The position numbers and the translations under genes were made by a program. A stretch of DNA of 64,000 bases from Pyrenula massariospora (lineage: Eukaryota > Ascomycota > Eurotiomycetes > Pyrenulales > Pyrenulaceae): contig JAGFMI010000016.1 of NCBI GenBank assembly GCA_021030905.1, positions 496,001-560,000 on the forward strand, read 5' to 3'. Below are positions 23,003 through 35,279 of this stretch, one piece after another. Position 1 is the first letter of the stretch; each line of letters opens with the position of its first letter. Under the pieces are notes generated by a model, which did not search any database, was not told where the DNA came from, and saw nothing but the letters and a program-made list of their open reading frames with translations.

Positions 23003-24143
23003 TTAAGCCCGTCCTTGCGCACCCTCTCCGCTGACCTCGCTCCCGACCTCAGTCCACGCACTTGCCGGCGTTCTGATCCCATCGCCCATCCCCTCTTCGC
23101 TTAGTAGGTCATCCTCACTCTCTGTAAAATGCGCATTTATGTGCTCCATGTCACTTCCTATCGTGCTCGGTGCAGAGGATGGTGGCTCGGCTTGCAGCAT
23201 ATTCTGCAATGCGTTTGTCGCGTTAACGTCACTGAATGGATCGGATGGGTGTGCGTAGTAGTATTCGGGTTCGGGGTGGGTAGGTGAGGAAGTGGTGGCC
23301 GAGAAATATTCCGTGCGGGAGACGGGGCGAGAGGAGGACGGCGTGTGTTGGAGAGACATATCTCGGTCCGGGAGTTCAGAGGTGGGTGTTAGATTTATCA
23401 GGGATTCCGAGGCGTGGGTTGAGGCGGCGGAGAGGGTGGGCGAACGGGAAAACTCTTCGCGCATGGAGGCTTCAAGTTGAGTGAGGAGGTCGGATGGTGG
23501 ATGCTGTGATGTTGGGAGGTGGTCGGAGGGGTTCGGATGACGGTGGGTGATGTTGTCAACGGGCGGATGGTCAATGGCGGTAGTAGATGCCTTAGGTGTT
23601 TCTTTCGGCTCTGATAGTAGTACACCATCTTTATCCACAAGGGTATCAAAGCTCTGACTCGGTCGTTTGGCTGGCTGGCTCTTCCTCCTCTTTTCCTCTA
23701 GAATTCGGCCACGCTCTAAGATCTCAGCTCGAGCTTGTCTTCTCTTCTCAGCAGCCTCATCGCTCTGATCTTCCTGCATGGAAGGGTCATCCTTTTTAGA
23801 GCGCTTTGATTCTGGGTGTATGTCGTCTCCAAGAGAATGTAAGGCTATGGCGATCTTGCGTCGGGAATTCTCGATCCATTCCCGAACGTGGGGGTTTTCG
23901 TAGGCGGCTATCCCAGCAGCAACGAGGACTGAGACCGTGATGATGATGCCTACAGGAGGGACCATTGTCAGCTATAGACGAACGATATCATTGAGAGAGG
24001 TCGGATCAATGTCAAAGAGTAGTTGGCATAGAACATAATCACGGCAGCGTATCTGACCGATGGTGGTCATGATGCAAGGAGTGCGCATGTCCATGCGGTT
24101 AGACCATCAGCCCCTACATACCTCTAGCTATTGGCGCCGGCAT
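23003..24143 (-). CDS. Conserved-looking small membrane-anchored protein, function unknown
   Basis: Preferred model: exon 1 24143-24122 (22 nt, MPAPIAR plus one base), intron 24121-23950 with a perfect GTATGT donor and CTGTAG acceptor, exon 2 23949-23003; 322 residues. Residues about 8-24 (GIIITVSVLVAAGIAAY) form one membrane segment. It is followed by a compact amphipathic block, NPHVREWIENSRRKIAIALH, then a charged coiled region and an acidic Ser/Pro-rich tail. An unspliced start at 23965 would give 320 residues beginning MVPPVG. I prefer the spliced start because it uses consensus splice sites and removes an ATG lying within the intron. No enzymatic motif is visible. It is divergent from ASK1 across about 500 bp. 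Confidence 0.7.
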
Positions 24144-24540
24144 CTTGCAGTGTCTTTTTTGAGAGAGTGGTCTGGACTCAGGGGTAAGGAGATATTGAAA
24201 AGGTAAAATTGGAATTAGCTACCGGCAAGCGACGTAATGAAGAGGTACTCTCTGGCGCCACTCTGCCAGAAGGTTCAGGATTTAGAAACCGGCATTGTGA
24301 GGCTTAGCCCCCGCATCGACGTATTTGATGCGTTGGTGGCATGAGGGGCTGCTGTGTGGGCAGTGTGGGGGCCATTTTTACACCTCCACGGCCTCAAAGC
24401 TTCGATGTCAAACTCGAGCTCTACAACGATCTCACTTCAGGGCCTCGGAAGACAATAAAAAATCCGATTGAGATGCTTGGGACCTTTTATTGACCCAACC
24501 TAGTCTGGTGGAACTATGTAACCGCATTAGTTGCTCGGGA

Positions 24541-24570
24541 ACGCGTCTCCAAAGCACGCACTTTACGCGT
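24541..24570. promoter_or_regulatory. Two MluI cell-cycle boxes (ACGCGT) upstream of ASK1
   Basis: ACGCGT occurs at 24541-24546 and 24565-24570, 78-107 bp upstream of the ASK1 ATG. This is the core bound by MBF (Mbp1/Swi6-type) in yeasts. Because the promoter is bidirectional it could also serve the divergent gene. Confidence 0.55.
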
Positions 24571-24647
24571 CTGGGCTAGGTTGATGTAGATGTCCACAGT
24601 ATCAATTGCGCCTCCAGGCTTGGCCACCTCGTAGACCAAACATCACT

Positions 24648-26055
24648 ATGAGCAATCCGTCTCAACGATCGCTGACCCTTACTGAGGAGCTCGAGCGACT
24701 CGAGCAGTCAATTACCCTGACACTTCAAGGTGCGCCACACCGAAAGCTTTTAAGGATACTACAAACTAATTGAAGGCAGAGATTGACTCCAACTTCAGCA
24801 AAGCGCATCGCATCGTCACCTCAAGTATCCTGCCTATTGTTGAGCAATATGCTGAACACTCTAGAGAGGTGTGGGAAGGCTCAAGAGTATGTCCACGCGA
24901 CCAATCACGCAAAATGCCTACACTTCGCTAAAACTACTGCAGTTCTGGAAGCAATTCTTCGAATCCAGCGCCAATGTCTCTCTATCCGGCTACGAAGAGG
25001 AGCCTTCAACACATGGAGCTCCAGACGAAACGGCGACTGAAGAATCAAGCAACGCAACACAGATTTCTTATGGCACGTCTGAGTCATTTGCGACCCCGAC
25101 AACCGACCATCTTACCCGTGAAGAGAAGAGCGAGCTCGACATTTCCTCCCTGACACTCTACCCACCAGGGCAAATAACTCCACGCGCCACTACTCAAGTA
25201 GAAGATGAAGACTCTACATCCCATACCCCGTCCTTTGCAGATCAACACTCAGCCTACCAAAATACGCGCCGTGATGCTACTCACGGAGCACAGATAGCAT
25301 CCAAACCCTCCTTAGCCGAGGACAGCTCCGTCATTGACCCCTCGACTCCGGGACAGAAAACCTCCCTCACAGAAGACATCTCCATGACACCCTCTCCGAC
25401 CCTACCTCCAACAACCACCATTCCCATCTCTCGACCCTCCACAGCCCGCAAGAAAACAGACCCTCTCCTCCATCGCATCCTCGACAAGAACTACCGCGTT
25501 CAAGCTACGCCCATGACCGCCCGCCGTGCTGGTGCGACCACCAACGCCACCCCAGGAACGCGAACCCACTACGACCCCACAGGAAACTTCTCCTCCTCCC
25601 CCTCCATCCCCGAAGCCCCCCAGCTCCACACAGAGATCTTCTCCTCGCCCATGCGCAATCCACGCTCACCCTCTAAGAAATCACGTCCACAGCGCCCGCC
25701 TCAGCCTCCTCAACCTCGAACCCCAGGCGTCAGCGTCCTGACTCCCGGAAAACCTCGCCCTGCCGCCAAAGACGGCATCTGGGATTCCGATTCCGACCTC
25801 GACGACTCGGGGGATCTCCCCTATGCCCGGTCCCCGCCAAAGACGATGCAATTCCATGTCCCTCAGGGACGGCTGTTGAGGACGCCGGCCAGGGAGGCGA
25901 GCGAGAGGATCGTGGATGATTTGATTTTCACGGCCGGGGCGGGGAGGGAAGACGACGAGAGCTTTACGGAGGATGTGGATGGTGGGTTTGGAGCAGAGCC
26001 GACGAGCCCAAGTGTAGTGAGGAGGGCGGTCGGGTTTGAGGACGAGAGTTTCTGA
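24648..26055 (+). CDS. ASK1: DASH complex subunit Ask1
   Basis: Exons 24648-24729, 24780-24886 and 24943-26055 give 433 residues. Both introns are about 50 bp with GT-AG borders. The N-terminal 80 residues are the conserved Ask1 block: LTEELERLEQSITLTLQEID, then SKAHRIVTSSILPIVEQYAE and FWKQFFESSANVSLSGYEE. The rest is low-complexity Ser/Thr/Pro with several S/T-P sites, as expected for a CDK and Aurora substrate, and ends in an acidic stretch with DSDSDLDDSGD. Ask1 is part of the ten-protein DASH/Dam1 ring that couples kinetochores to microtubule plus ends. The start is fixed by the conserved block beginning 10 residues later. Two MCB motifs precede it. Confidence 0.94.
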
Positions 26056-26613
26056 GGCAGTTGAATGGTCTATGAAATCGCAGTCATGAAGTAAAGGGAA
26101 AATGGGTCAGGATTGTGACGGAGGGCAATGGAAATGCTTTGATGAGGTAGGCTGGTTTGTTCGTGCTGTGTTTGGCAGGAGAGCAAAGACTTATCTTGGC
26201 AAGTTCTACTTGATTCGACGGTTGCGGTTTAGAGATACCTAGCAAGGCTGCATAGACTTCTATCCGATGTAGATGTATTAATACGCACTCGTTGGTCAGC
26301 ATTGTTAGGCCATGCAATTTCTGCCAAGAATAAATATAGAAAATACCGCTAAGGATACGAGGAATGCTCTGTCGACTTTGTCTTTCAGGACCCAGGTAAC
26401 CATGTAGCTTGTCTCGATCAACCCCAGATCACTCAAATAGCATACCAAATTGTAGGGTATCTTCAATACCACATCTCGTAATTGAGTCGACTGTGAACTC
26501 AAATTCACTCCCAGGATTTCATTTCACATCCCGAGCCTTGCAGTGCTCTGTGCCTCTTCGCGCCGCCCTAGAGGAACAGGGTAAGCTGAAAAGCTCACTA
26601 CTGAACGCTGGTT
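26056..26613. other. Convergent 3' flanks of ASK1 and the La gene
   Basis: It contains no gene and no repeat. Composition is ordinary, with no tRNA-like element visible. Confidence 0.5.
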
Positions 26614-28175
26614 TCAGGAGGTGCCTGTTTCCACCGCTGTCTTCTTTGCGGCAGGAGCCTCTTCTTCGGCATCATCCTCCCTAGCACGCTTCTTGCCTGC
26701 AGAATCGCCATTCGTCTCCTCTAATTTCCCACCGTTGACATCGGTTTCAGAATCTGTGTTTGCCTTCTTCTCCGGTCGCTCACCAGCCTCTTCGTCATCT
26801 TCTCGCCGGCGTTTCTTGGACTCGGTGGGGGATCGGTTCTCCTTGTCAAGCTTTTCCTGTTCCTCGACGGCGGCTTTCGCTTTGGCCAGCGCGTCGATGG
26901 TCCCCTGATCCTTCTCTACACCACTTTCTTCCTTCTCGTCTCGCCCGCTGCGCCCACTTCTCCCGCTACGGTGGTCGTGCCCGCCTCGCTTCTTGTCGTT
27001 TCTGAAGCCGGTCCGTCGGTCTTCTTCTCTCCTCGTCCTCCAATCCCTGGTGTCTTCCTCATGACCTCGCTTTCGCTTGTGTGCGTCATATCTTGTAGGT
27101 CGGGGCTTGATTTTACCAGACGCGATATCTGCTGCCTTTCCATCAACGTAGGCCTTCTTACTCATGATGAGAAGCTCATTGCCATCGTATTTGGGCTTTG
27201 GATCGAGAGCGAGGAACTTTTCTGCCGTTTCTTCAGAGTCGAACTCAACAAAGACGCTGCGTTTGAAGGTCTTGTCATCGGTGCGCCGGAGACGGATGGC
27301 GTTTGTTGGTCCGAACTGGGCGAAGAAATTCTCAATGTCGAACTGTGTCGTGGGAAGTTCATCCCCGAAGCCCTTAGCGTAGATGCTTCGGGGCATAGCG
27401 CGGTCTTCGAAGATTTTAACAATGTCGGTCTCTTTTTTCTCGGCTCCGTTTGTATCTTGAGTTGGCGTCTCTGCTAGTGGGACCTTGCGCTTTACTTTGG
27501 GCCGGTCTTCGACATAGACAACGTCTAGAAAGTTGGATCCCTCGAGGGCTTCGATGACCGCCTCACGAGGTTTGAAGCGGCGCATGCGCTTGAAAGTGCA
27601 GAGAAGGCCAATGTCCACAGGAGTGTTTTTCGTGCCTTCATTCTGACTCATCAGGAACGCATCTTGAGGAAGATTAGAGTCCGAGAAATAGAATTCGACC
27701 TAGTATATCAATCAGAATTTCCCTCATAACGCTGATAATTTCTCATAAAATTGGCTTATACCTGTTTCCGTATCTCATCGTGGTCATCACTGTCAGGCAA
27801 TTGAGAATAGTCAGACTTGTTTCCAGCTCGACCTCTCCCCCTACCACCTCGTCCTCGGAACCCGCCTCGTGTACTACGATGATTATTCCCAGCGTGCTCC
27901 TTCTTTCCTTCGGACTTGACTGTGTCTTGAGTAGCTTTGGATTCGTTGGCGGTTGCAGGCTTTGAGCTTCCGCCGGTGTCTTTCTCAGCTAGGGGTTCAG
28001 CAGCTCTGCTCTCCTCCGTCGTGGCCTTCTCGGCGGGAGCGGTATGGTTTTTGACAGCGGTGCCATCCTCTTTCCCCTCATCTTTCCTAGCCGACCCTGC
28101 CCCAGCTTTCAGCTCAGCCAGAACATTTTGAACGTCGGCAGCTGCCTCAACGTTGTCAGTGGCCGTAGCCGCCAT
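26614..28175 (-). CDS. LHP1: La protein homologue (La motif plus RRM)
   Basis: Exons 28175-27762 and 27699-26614 give 499 residues. The 61-bp intron splits the La motif between EIRKQ and VEFYFSDSNLPQDAFL, the most diagnostic La segment. Order: an acidic/Ala-rich N-terminus, an unusual RGG patch (GGFRGRGGRGRGRAG) before the La motif, the La motif at about 130-215, an RRM at about 250-335 (RSIYAKGF and KRSVFVEF are its RNP2- and RNP1-like strands), and a long basic/acidic tail with nuclear-localisation-type KKRRRED clusters. La binds the UUU-OH ends of Pol III transcripts and protects pre-tRNAs. The RGG patch placed before the La motif may add RNA affinity; that is inference. Confidence 0.93.
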
Positions 28176-28620
28176 GTCCCCTCGCTTTCACCTTGTGTCC
28201 TCCTGCAGTGAAAATAAATTTCTCTTAGTTTTGTCGCTCTGTCGGGAATGTTGCAGCAATTTCTGAAGCTATGAAGCTACAAGAAGTGACAGTGGGAAGA
28301 GTGGCTTGGAAGAAGGTCTATGAATGGGGTCACGGATGAAGGATATTGCAGCGACTCAAGAATAGCTTGTAGGAGTAATATAACTGATTGAAGATGAATT
28401 TCTGCTAAAAGTTGGGTGCTGCGTCGAAGAATAATAAGATTTGTGAATCACAGCTTGTGGAATGGGTAGACGTGATTCACGGTGCCGCCGCTAATGGTGG
28501 AGCTCCCCCACATTTCCACTCCTGGCCGTCACCGCTGTACCCGCCCCGCGCTTTTTCCTTCACCCTCCAACCTCCAACTATCCCTCTGCGTCTCTAGCTG
28601 GGCAATTGAGACCGCTTCAA
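28176..28620. other. La promoter region and SDR 3' flank
   Basis: It lies between the La start codon (minus strand) and the stop of the next minus-strand gene. No coding frame is supported and I see no regulatory motif with confidence. Confidence 0.45.
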
Positions 28621-29786
28621 TCATTTCATCTTCATTGCACGGGTGACACAGCCCGGCTCGATACCTTCCAGCCTTGCAGAAAGCTCCGTCCACACCTTCT
28701 CTTGCAACTCCTTTGATTCCAGATTCGGTTTGCCCTCCAGCCAATGCCTAGCATTGTTTCTCGAATTAGCCTTTGCTTCTCATGATAGAACATTGACCTA
28801 GTAGAAAGACAACTCACGGCTTCATTTCACAAGATGAGGCGAAGCCACCATGGCTCTCCTCCCCCAAAACCGTAGCGTGAAGTAGTGTACGACTACCCTG
28901 CTCCGCCGTCCGGCCGATAAAAGCCCGCATAATCTTGATCTCTATCCATTTGGACCAGGTGGCATTTCGATCAAGCTCCGTAGCGCAAAGACCAGGTTCG
29001 ACAAGATTGATAATCACTCCTGACTGCGATACCGGTAACCTTGTAGCCATAGACCGGACCACCAACATCTGTATGAGTTTTGAGACGGGATAACTAAAGT
29101 GTAGAAAGGTCAGAAAAGGATTTCGCAACACGATGGAAAATTTGGAATTGTAGAAATGAACGAAACCTGAAGAGAGGTACGTACCGCTCGTGCATATTCT
29201 TTTCACTCATCTCCCTCGAGTTCAGGGCCTCAAAAACGTTTTTTTCCTTACCCTCCAAAAACTTTGCCCCAAGCCCCGTTCCACTCGTCACCACAACCAA
29301 TCTGGGCACAATCCCATAAGTCCTTCCCATCCCTCTCAACTTCGGCAGCAAAAGCATTGCCAGCAAAAATGTTCCAACCACGTTTACCGCAATCACCATC
29401 TCCGACCCGTCTTCTGCCTCCCTCCACCCCATCCCGGCCACCGCAGCATTCTCCACCACAGCATCAATCCGATCCAGCTCCTTCTCTGCCTTCTTCGCGA
29501 ACACTTTCACCGAAATCGAGGACGCAAGATCTAGTTTCCAGACCTCTGCCACACCCACACGGCCCGTGGAGGCCTCGATGGAACGTTTGGCGGCTTCGCC
29601 TCTGGCAAGCGAGCGGCAGGCGAGGATCACGCGGGAAGCACCCAGCCGAACGAAATGGCGAGCTGCTTCAAGTCCGATGCCTGTGTTGGCGCCAACGACG
29701 ATAAATGTCTGGCCGCCGCAGTCTTTGGGGGCGATAGGGAGGGTTTTGTATTGGGAGGAGATGAACTCCCAGAGTAGGCTCGGCAT
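28621..29786 (-). CDS. Short-chain dehydrogenase/reductase, retinol-dehydrogenase-like
   Basis: Exons 29786-29185, 29093-28818 and 28747-28621 give 334 residues. The cofactor motif TGxxxGIG appears as GANTGIGLEAARHF; the NNAG-type motif is changed to VENAAVAG. The catalytic YxxxK is formed across intron 1 as R-YPVSK, which confirms that splice. The tail from intron 2 reads HWLEGKPNL..LQEKVWTEL, typical of fungal members of this group (a final segment of the EKVWxEL kind). The fold and NAD(P)-dependent oxidoreduction are certain; the substrate is not. ACRS after the second strand suggests NADP preference (inference). It has no clustering partner, so a secondary-metabolite role is not supported. 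Confidence 0.88.
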
Positions 29787-30888
29787 CGTAGGGTATGAAA
29801 GGCTTGGTAGGTAGACTAAAAGGGGGATATTTGAGGCAAGCCAGAGCTTGAAGCGGTTATAGACGGCCAGACAACCGGGATGAACAGGACAACGACTAGA
29901 ATAAATACTAAAAGTGATATGGAGATATGATATATCACGGAGATTGTAGATTTATGTTTAGGTCGTACAAAAAGGGACAGCCTCAATCAGTCTCACCGGC
30001 CTTAGACGCAATGTCAAAAGTTGAAGGGTCGCCATATGATTCCCAAAAAAGGATCCCCCTTTTATGGGTATCTGACTCGACGGGGAAACGTACTAACTAC
30101 CTCTTTCTTCACCCATCATAAGAATACAATCCCAACACAGCAAAGCGTCAAAGCACAAGTCTAGATACAGCTCCTACATCACGTAAAGGTTCGATGTAGC
30201 AGCGTCCAAACCACTGACGCAGTTCAAATACTCACCCTAGGAATCCTATCATGTACCACACGAGCGAGGACTATCCCCGGGCGTTAAGTCCGCAAGAACC
30301 GGACCCCTGGGCTCGTGAAGCCAGGCAACACTCTTTAGCTGTGGATAATGCAGCAGCAAATGAAAGAAGACGCGGGAATGGGGGGCTTCTGGATGGGCTG
30401 TTGAGGGTATGAAGGAATGTCGAAGGGGTAAAAGTCGGAGCTAATAAAAGGGGGTCCGGGAAAGTGAGTACATTTTTTGATGGGAATGACTGACGAAAAG
30501 ATATGCTTTTATAGGATCGCTGTAGCTTGAGCAAGACTATCAAGTCACCACGTGAGAAAGGAAAATCTACTTCCACTACACTGGCAGACTTGCAGTAGCT
30601 GTCTTGTCGTAAATCCCATACTGTCTACAAGGAGTTGGAAATACTTTCGCTTGGCAGATCCTTTCAGGCTCCGCTGTCACCAACGCATCCGTCACTGAAA
30701 AGTCCAACTGTATCCAAGATATACCTGGATCCGAGAGAGCAAACACTGCTAGTCCCGGATAATACAATCAAGACATGCAGGGTGCACAGCAGGGGCCACA
30801 TTTTTTGTATGTACATACCAGAACGTTGCTCAAAAAGCCACAAAATGCTGGAATACAAGAAGTTCAACCCATGAAATAATTGCCGCCC
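29787..30888. other. Intergenic region between SDR start and thiolase stop
   Basis: A 1.1-kb stretch with only short frames (64-101 codons) that lack domains. No RNA gene or repeat is recognised. Confidence 0.5.
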
Positions 30889-32349
30889 TCAAAGCTGCTC
30901 GTTAACAAAAAGCCCGGCCATCCCCTGTCCTGTTCCGATACACATCGACGTCATCAAGATCTTCTTCTTCGTGCGCCGTGCCTCGCTCAGAATGGTACAA
31001 ATCTGCCGGGCACCTGTTGCGCCTAATGGATGGCCCAAAGCAATGGCTCCTCCACGAGGGTTGACTTTTGCGTGGTCAAGGCCAACGACATCGAGGCAAT
31101 AAACTGCCATTGAGGCAAAGGCTTCGTTAATTTCGTAAATCTCAATGTCCTTTTTGTCGAGGTTGAACTTCTTGAGAAGCTTGGGGATCGCGACAGAGGG
31201 GCCTGGTGATATGGTTAGGAGTGACTCTCTTCAAATTGAGGATAGAGGTGAGGTCTTACCAATGCCCATGATTCTCGGTGGCACACCGGCAACTGTGGCA
31301 CCACAGAATTTAGCCATAATCGGTTGACCCAATTCTAGTGCCCTAGACCTCTTCATCAGGACCACGGCAGCAGCTACAATAATTAGCCTTTTTTTATTTA
31401 GCCATGCAAGGAACCGTACCTCCATCTGTGACCTGACTGGAATTGCCTCCCGTACTCTTGTCCCCAAATCCTGGGAAGGCCGGTCGAATCTTGCTCAAGC
31501 TCTCATAGGTCGTTCCATATCGGGGTCCCTCGTCTCTGGTAAGTATTACCTCCTTCTCTTCGTCGGTCTTTGGGTCCTTGACGACCGTCTTGATGGGCAC
31601 AATCTCGTCATCAAACCAACCAGCCTTCTGTGCCACTTCTGCCCGGTGAAAACTCTCTGCCGAGTACCGGTCCTGCACCTCCCGTGAAATATTAAAGTCA
31701 GCCCCAACGTTTTCGGATGTCTGCCCCATTGGCTGCATGCAGTCCATTGCTTCTTGCGTCTTCAGGATCTCTTCATGGAAGGGTTTCTCTAGCCGATCAC
31801 CACCTTCAGACATGGACTCGGCTCCCATAGCCACGCCGCACTCAATGCTTCCAGCTATGATCTGATTTGCAATATCTTGCACGGCTTTCAGGCCAGACGA
31901 GCAGAAGCGGTTGACGGAGGAGGCGCCAGCAGTATGCGGGAATCCAGCCGCGAGCATGGCGGCCCGGGCAATGTATGCGGCTTTACCGTTGCTGACCTGC
32001 TTGCAGCTTAGTAGAGACCTTTAAAAGTAGGCAGGTGCACCGCACATTTCCTAAGCACAGATCTTCAAAGATCGCTGGATCGAGCTTTGATCTCTCTCGC
32101 ACCTCTTTCAAAAGGGAATAGACCATGAAATCGAGATCCGTATCCTTGAAACCACCCCTTTTTGCCTTTGCCAGCGGTGTTCGTATCGCAAGAGTTATCA
32201 CGACATCGTCAGGGTTCTTCTGAGTTCTGTAGCAAGGCAGTTGTCAGCTACAAAAATAGACGATCGTTCATCGCGACTCACATGGCAGAAAGTCCACTCT
32301 TACCCGGAGTTAGATGTGAGAGGATAGAGCTCAGCCTTTCTGTAGCCAT
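30889..32349 (-). CDS. POT1: Peroxisomal 3-ketoacyl-CoA thiolase
   Basis: Exons 32349-32282, 32226-32046, 31996-31420, 31373-31260 and 31202-30889 give 417 residues. The N-terminus MATERLSSILSHL contains a PTS2 peroxisomal signal (R-L-x5-H-L), so import through Pex7 is expected. The catalytic set is present: the nucleophile cysteine in NRFCSSGL, INEAF, the GGAIALGHPLGATGAR block, and the C-terminal CIGTGQGMAGLF with the second active cysteine. The enzyme cleaves 3-ketoacyl-CoA to acetyl-CoA in beta-oxidation. Exon 1 and 2 joining restores ITQKNPDDVVITLAIRTP, the usual first strand. Length is normal for the family. Confidence 0.96.
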
Positions 32350-32493
32350 CTTTTGCAAGCTTCTATTCCAGGGATTCAGTCAATGGGAGATGATTCTAGG
32401 TGATCGTTAAGGGGATCAACTTGGGTGTAAGTTGCAGGACGACGATCTTTGTTCCCTCATGGAGAGGCAATTGGGGTGTGGGGCACTCCGAAG

Positions 32494-32499
32494 CCGAGG
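32494..32499 (-). promoter_or_regulatory. Candidate oleate-response hexamer CCTCGG (read as CCGAGG)
   Basis: The single hexamer lies 145 bp upstream of the thiolase ATG. CCTCGG is the core recognised by FarA/FarB-type regulators of fatty-acid genes in filamentous fungi. One hexamer is weak evidence alone; it gains weight only from the gene it precedes. Confidence 0.35.
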
Positions 32500-32817
32500 C
32501 ATATTCGGCAAATTTGGAGAACTTGGCATCAAAAAGGTGAGGATCAGTAATAATGTATTCTCACTAGAACAGACAGAACGTTTCAACAAGTCCAGCGCTG
32601 TATAAAAACCTTGCTGATCAAACGCAACCAAGATGGAGGAAAGGCTCGAGAAAGGCTCCATCACATTTCCGGCTCTATCGCGATCTATTTAGGAATGATT
32701 TTCGCCAATGTCGAGACAAACGCCCGGAGGTAACTCAAGTCACTGCCCAAGCTCCAGCTTACCCGTCTCCCGCTATGCATTAATTCTTGTTCACATCATA
32801 AATTCCTTGTGGCCAAT

Positions 32818-35279
32818 CTATTTCTTGTCATCCGGTTGCTCGACGCTCTCTGGTTTCACAGCCTCTCCATCAGCGTCCTTCATTTCGGTATCCTCCCCCT
32901 TCTGCGCCTGGGCTGCTTTCTTGGCTTCTTCCTCTGCCCGCTTCTTGGCTTCTTCCTCTTCGCGTTTCTTTGCAGCTGCTTCTTCCTGCGCTTTGATCTT
33001 CGCTTGCCTTTCGGCTTCGATCTTATCGAAGTATCGCTGAATGATGGGACCAGCAACAAATCGAATTTCTTCCATTTTCGAGGTGTATGCTGCTTTGGTG
33101 GCGTCTTCGCCTTCATCGTAAAGCCAATCCTAAGGTCCGTAAGCAACCTATTTCGAGGTCTGAGACAGGGCTACTTACTTCGCTCTGCTCCAATTTCTCC
33201 TTTAGTTTCATTTTCTCGTCTTCGCTGGCGAACTCAGAGTACTGCTCATCGATCTTGCCCCTGAGCTCGTAGATATACGATTCCAGTTCGTTCTTCTTGT
33301 CTTCGGTGTCAGCCACTAATTTGTCCTCTGCGGCCATGGCTCCTTCGTGCTCTGCCGCGGCATCTTTGGACGCTTGGTCCATGGAAGCAGTGCCGGAAAC
33401 AAAAGATAGCTCCCCTTTTCGAAGCTGTTTCTTGACCTTCCTCATCTTAGGCTTAGGTTCTGCGGTACCATTTGGGCCTTCTGTATCCATAGCCTGATTG
33501 TCTGGGTTAGAGCGCTTCAGGGATCGGGTGGGACTGGGAGGCGGCATTTCTGAAGGAACGTCAACTTTACTCACATCTCCGTCTTTCTTCTCATTTTGTT
33601 TTTCTTTTTCCTTCTCCTCAGGTACCGGCTCCTCAACCTCCATATCTTCGACATAATAGCCTTCTGCAACGGCCAATATACCATGCAAGTTCAACCTAAC
33701 TTTAAGCTTGCAGATCATGAAATCTTCCTTAGGGTCAGGTTTCACGCCTTTGACAGAGAATCGGCCAATCCAAGGCTTCATCTTGCCAGGAAGCATATCT
33801 GGCTTTGCATAGCGAGCCTCCACGTCGAAGGGCTGTTTGCGGTAGAAAGTGAGGATCTTTGTGGAAGGTACAACGTTCCCTTTATTAAAGACAGTGAGGC
33901 TAGTGTCTTCGTCAGGAATGTCAGGCGATGGCTCCCATGTGAACTCAATGGGATAGGTTGTGATATCGTGTACAACAAAGTCCCGTACGCGGAAGACAGG
34001 AGACAGGATCGCACAGTTGAACGCACAGCCTCGAGCAACGGCCTCGTCTTGATTAAGCGTGAAGGATAATGTCTTTCCAAAGAATTTGCTGATCCTTTCC
34101 TTCACGGAAGGTACACGAGTGCAACCTCCCACCATTTCCACGGAGTCGATGTCCTCAACCTTCAATTTCGCTTCAGCCAAAGCCTGTTCCAGAGGAATCG
34201 TGATGCGTTCAAGAAGGGGCTGAACGAGAGCTTCGAGTTCCTCGCGTTTCAGGAAAGCTTTGACGTCTTTATCGTCCATCAAGGACTCTATAGCAAGCGG
34301 CGCACTTGCGTTGGCAGACAAGACCTTCTTCAGCTTTTCAGCGGCGGCGGCAACTCTTGTCATTGCCTTCGGGTTGGTTTTGATATCGATCTTGAAATTG
34401 TCCTTGAACTCTTTTGCAAAGTGATCTACCAACGCCTTATCAAAATTCCTGCCACCAAAGTGGCGGTCAAATGTAGTCGATTTGACGTGTAGCTCGCCCT
34501 TCCGAAATTCCACGATAGAGCATGTATAGTTGCTATAACCTATGTCGACGAAGGCGACGCGTCGCGGCTTCTGATCCCCTTCGGGAAGATCCGTCTTCGT
34601 AATTCCGTAACCGAGAGCAATGGCTGTTGTGTCATTGATAAGTCGGAGGACTTTGAGACTAGCAATCTCAGCAGCGTCCATCATGCTGCGTCTTTGAGCG
34701 TCTGTGAACCACGCCGGGACGCTAATGACAACATCAGAAACGGGAAGCTTCAGTTCCGCAGAGGCGGTGTTCTTGATCTTTCCCAAAAACATTGCCAGAA
34801 GCTGGGTAGCGGTAAACTGCTCTTTCTTCCCCAGGTAGGTGACCTCCACTCCGACTTGGCCATGGATGTCTACCAATGGCGCGGTGATATACTGTTGCTC
34901 GATCTGGACATCGGGGTCGCTGAGGGAGCGGCCGGCTAGGCGTTTCAGGGAGCTGACGGTGTTCTTAAGGTTTGAAATTTCTTGTGTCTTCGCCGCTTCG
35001 CCCAAGTATCTGCTCTTAGGCCCAAAGCCGACCAGTGACCTGTGCGACAAGGTCAGCCTTATGGGCAAGATTAGGAAGTAATCAGCACTGACGGCGTTGA
35101 CCGGTTCGACACTTCATTTGTGATCTAGCTCTGAAGTCAGCCACACTGTGCTGCAAATAGATCGTGGAGGATCAATCTGATTGTAGAGAGCGAGACAAAC
35201 TTACAATGTCAATACCCTTGTTGCGAGCAACGCCAATTTTAGTGCTTTGCGCACCAAGATCTAGGCCGACAACACTCAT
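32818..35279 (-). CDS. SSE1: Hsp110 / Sse1-type chaperone (Hsp70 superfamily)
   Basis: Exons 35279-35205, 35124-35093 (32 nt), 35039-33179 and 33129-32818 give 759 residues. The tiny second exon encodes [11 protein letters not shown] and is needed to complete [21 protein letters not shown], the Hsp110 phosphate-loop region. The nucleotide-binding domain covers about 1-385 (VPAWFTDAQRRSMMDAAEIA, EMVGGCTRVPSVKERI). A beta domain follows, with an acidic/Lys-rich insert (about 500-590), and a C-terminal helical domain (DWLYDEGEDATKAAYTSKMEE). The end is a Lys/Glu/Ala-rich coiled helix and an acidic tail without EEVD, as expected for Hsp110. It acts as nucleotide exchange factor for Hsp70. A heat-shock element lies 200 bp upstream. 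Confidence 0.95.

Noticed and set aside
26971-27477. 168-codon frame opposite the La gene
   Set aside because: Antisense shadow of the La/RRM exon; the minus-strand protein is clearly the real one.
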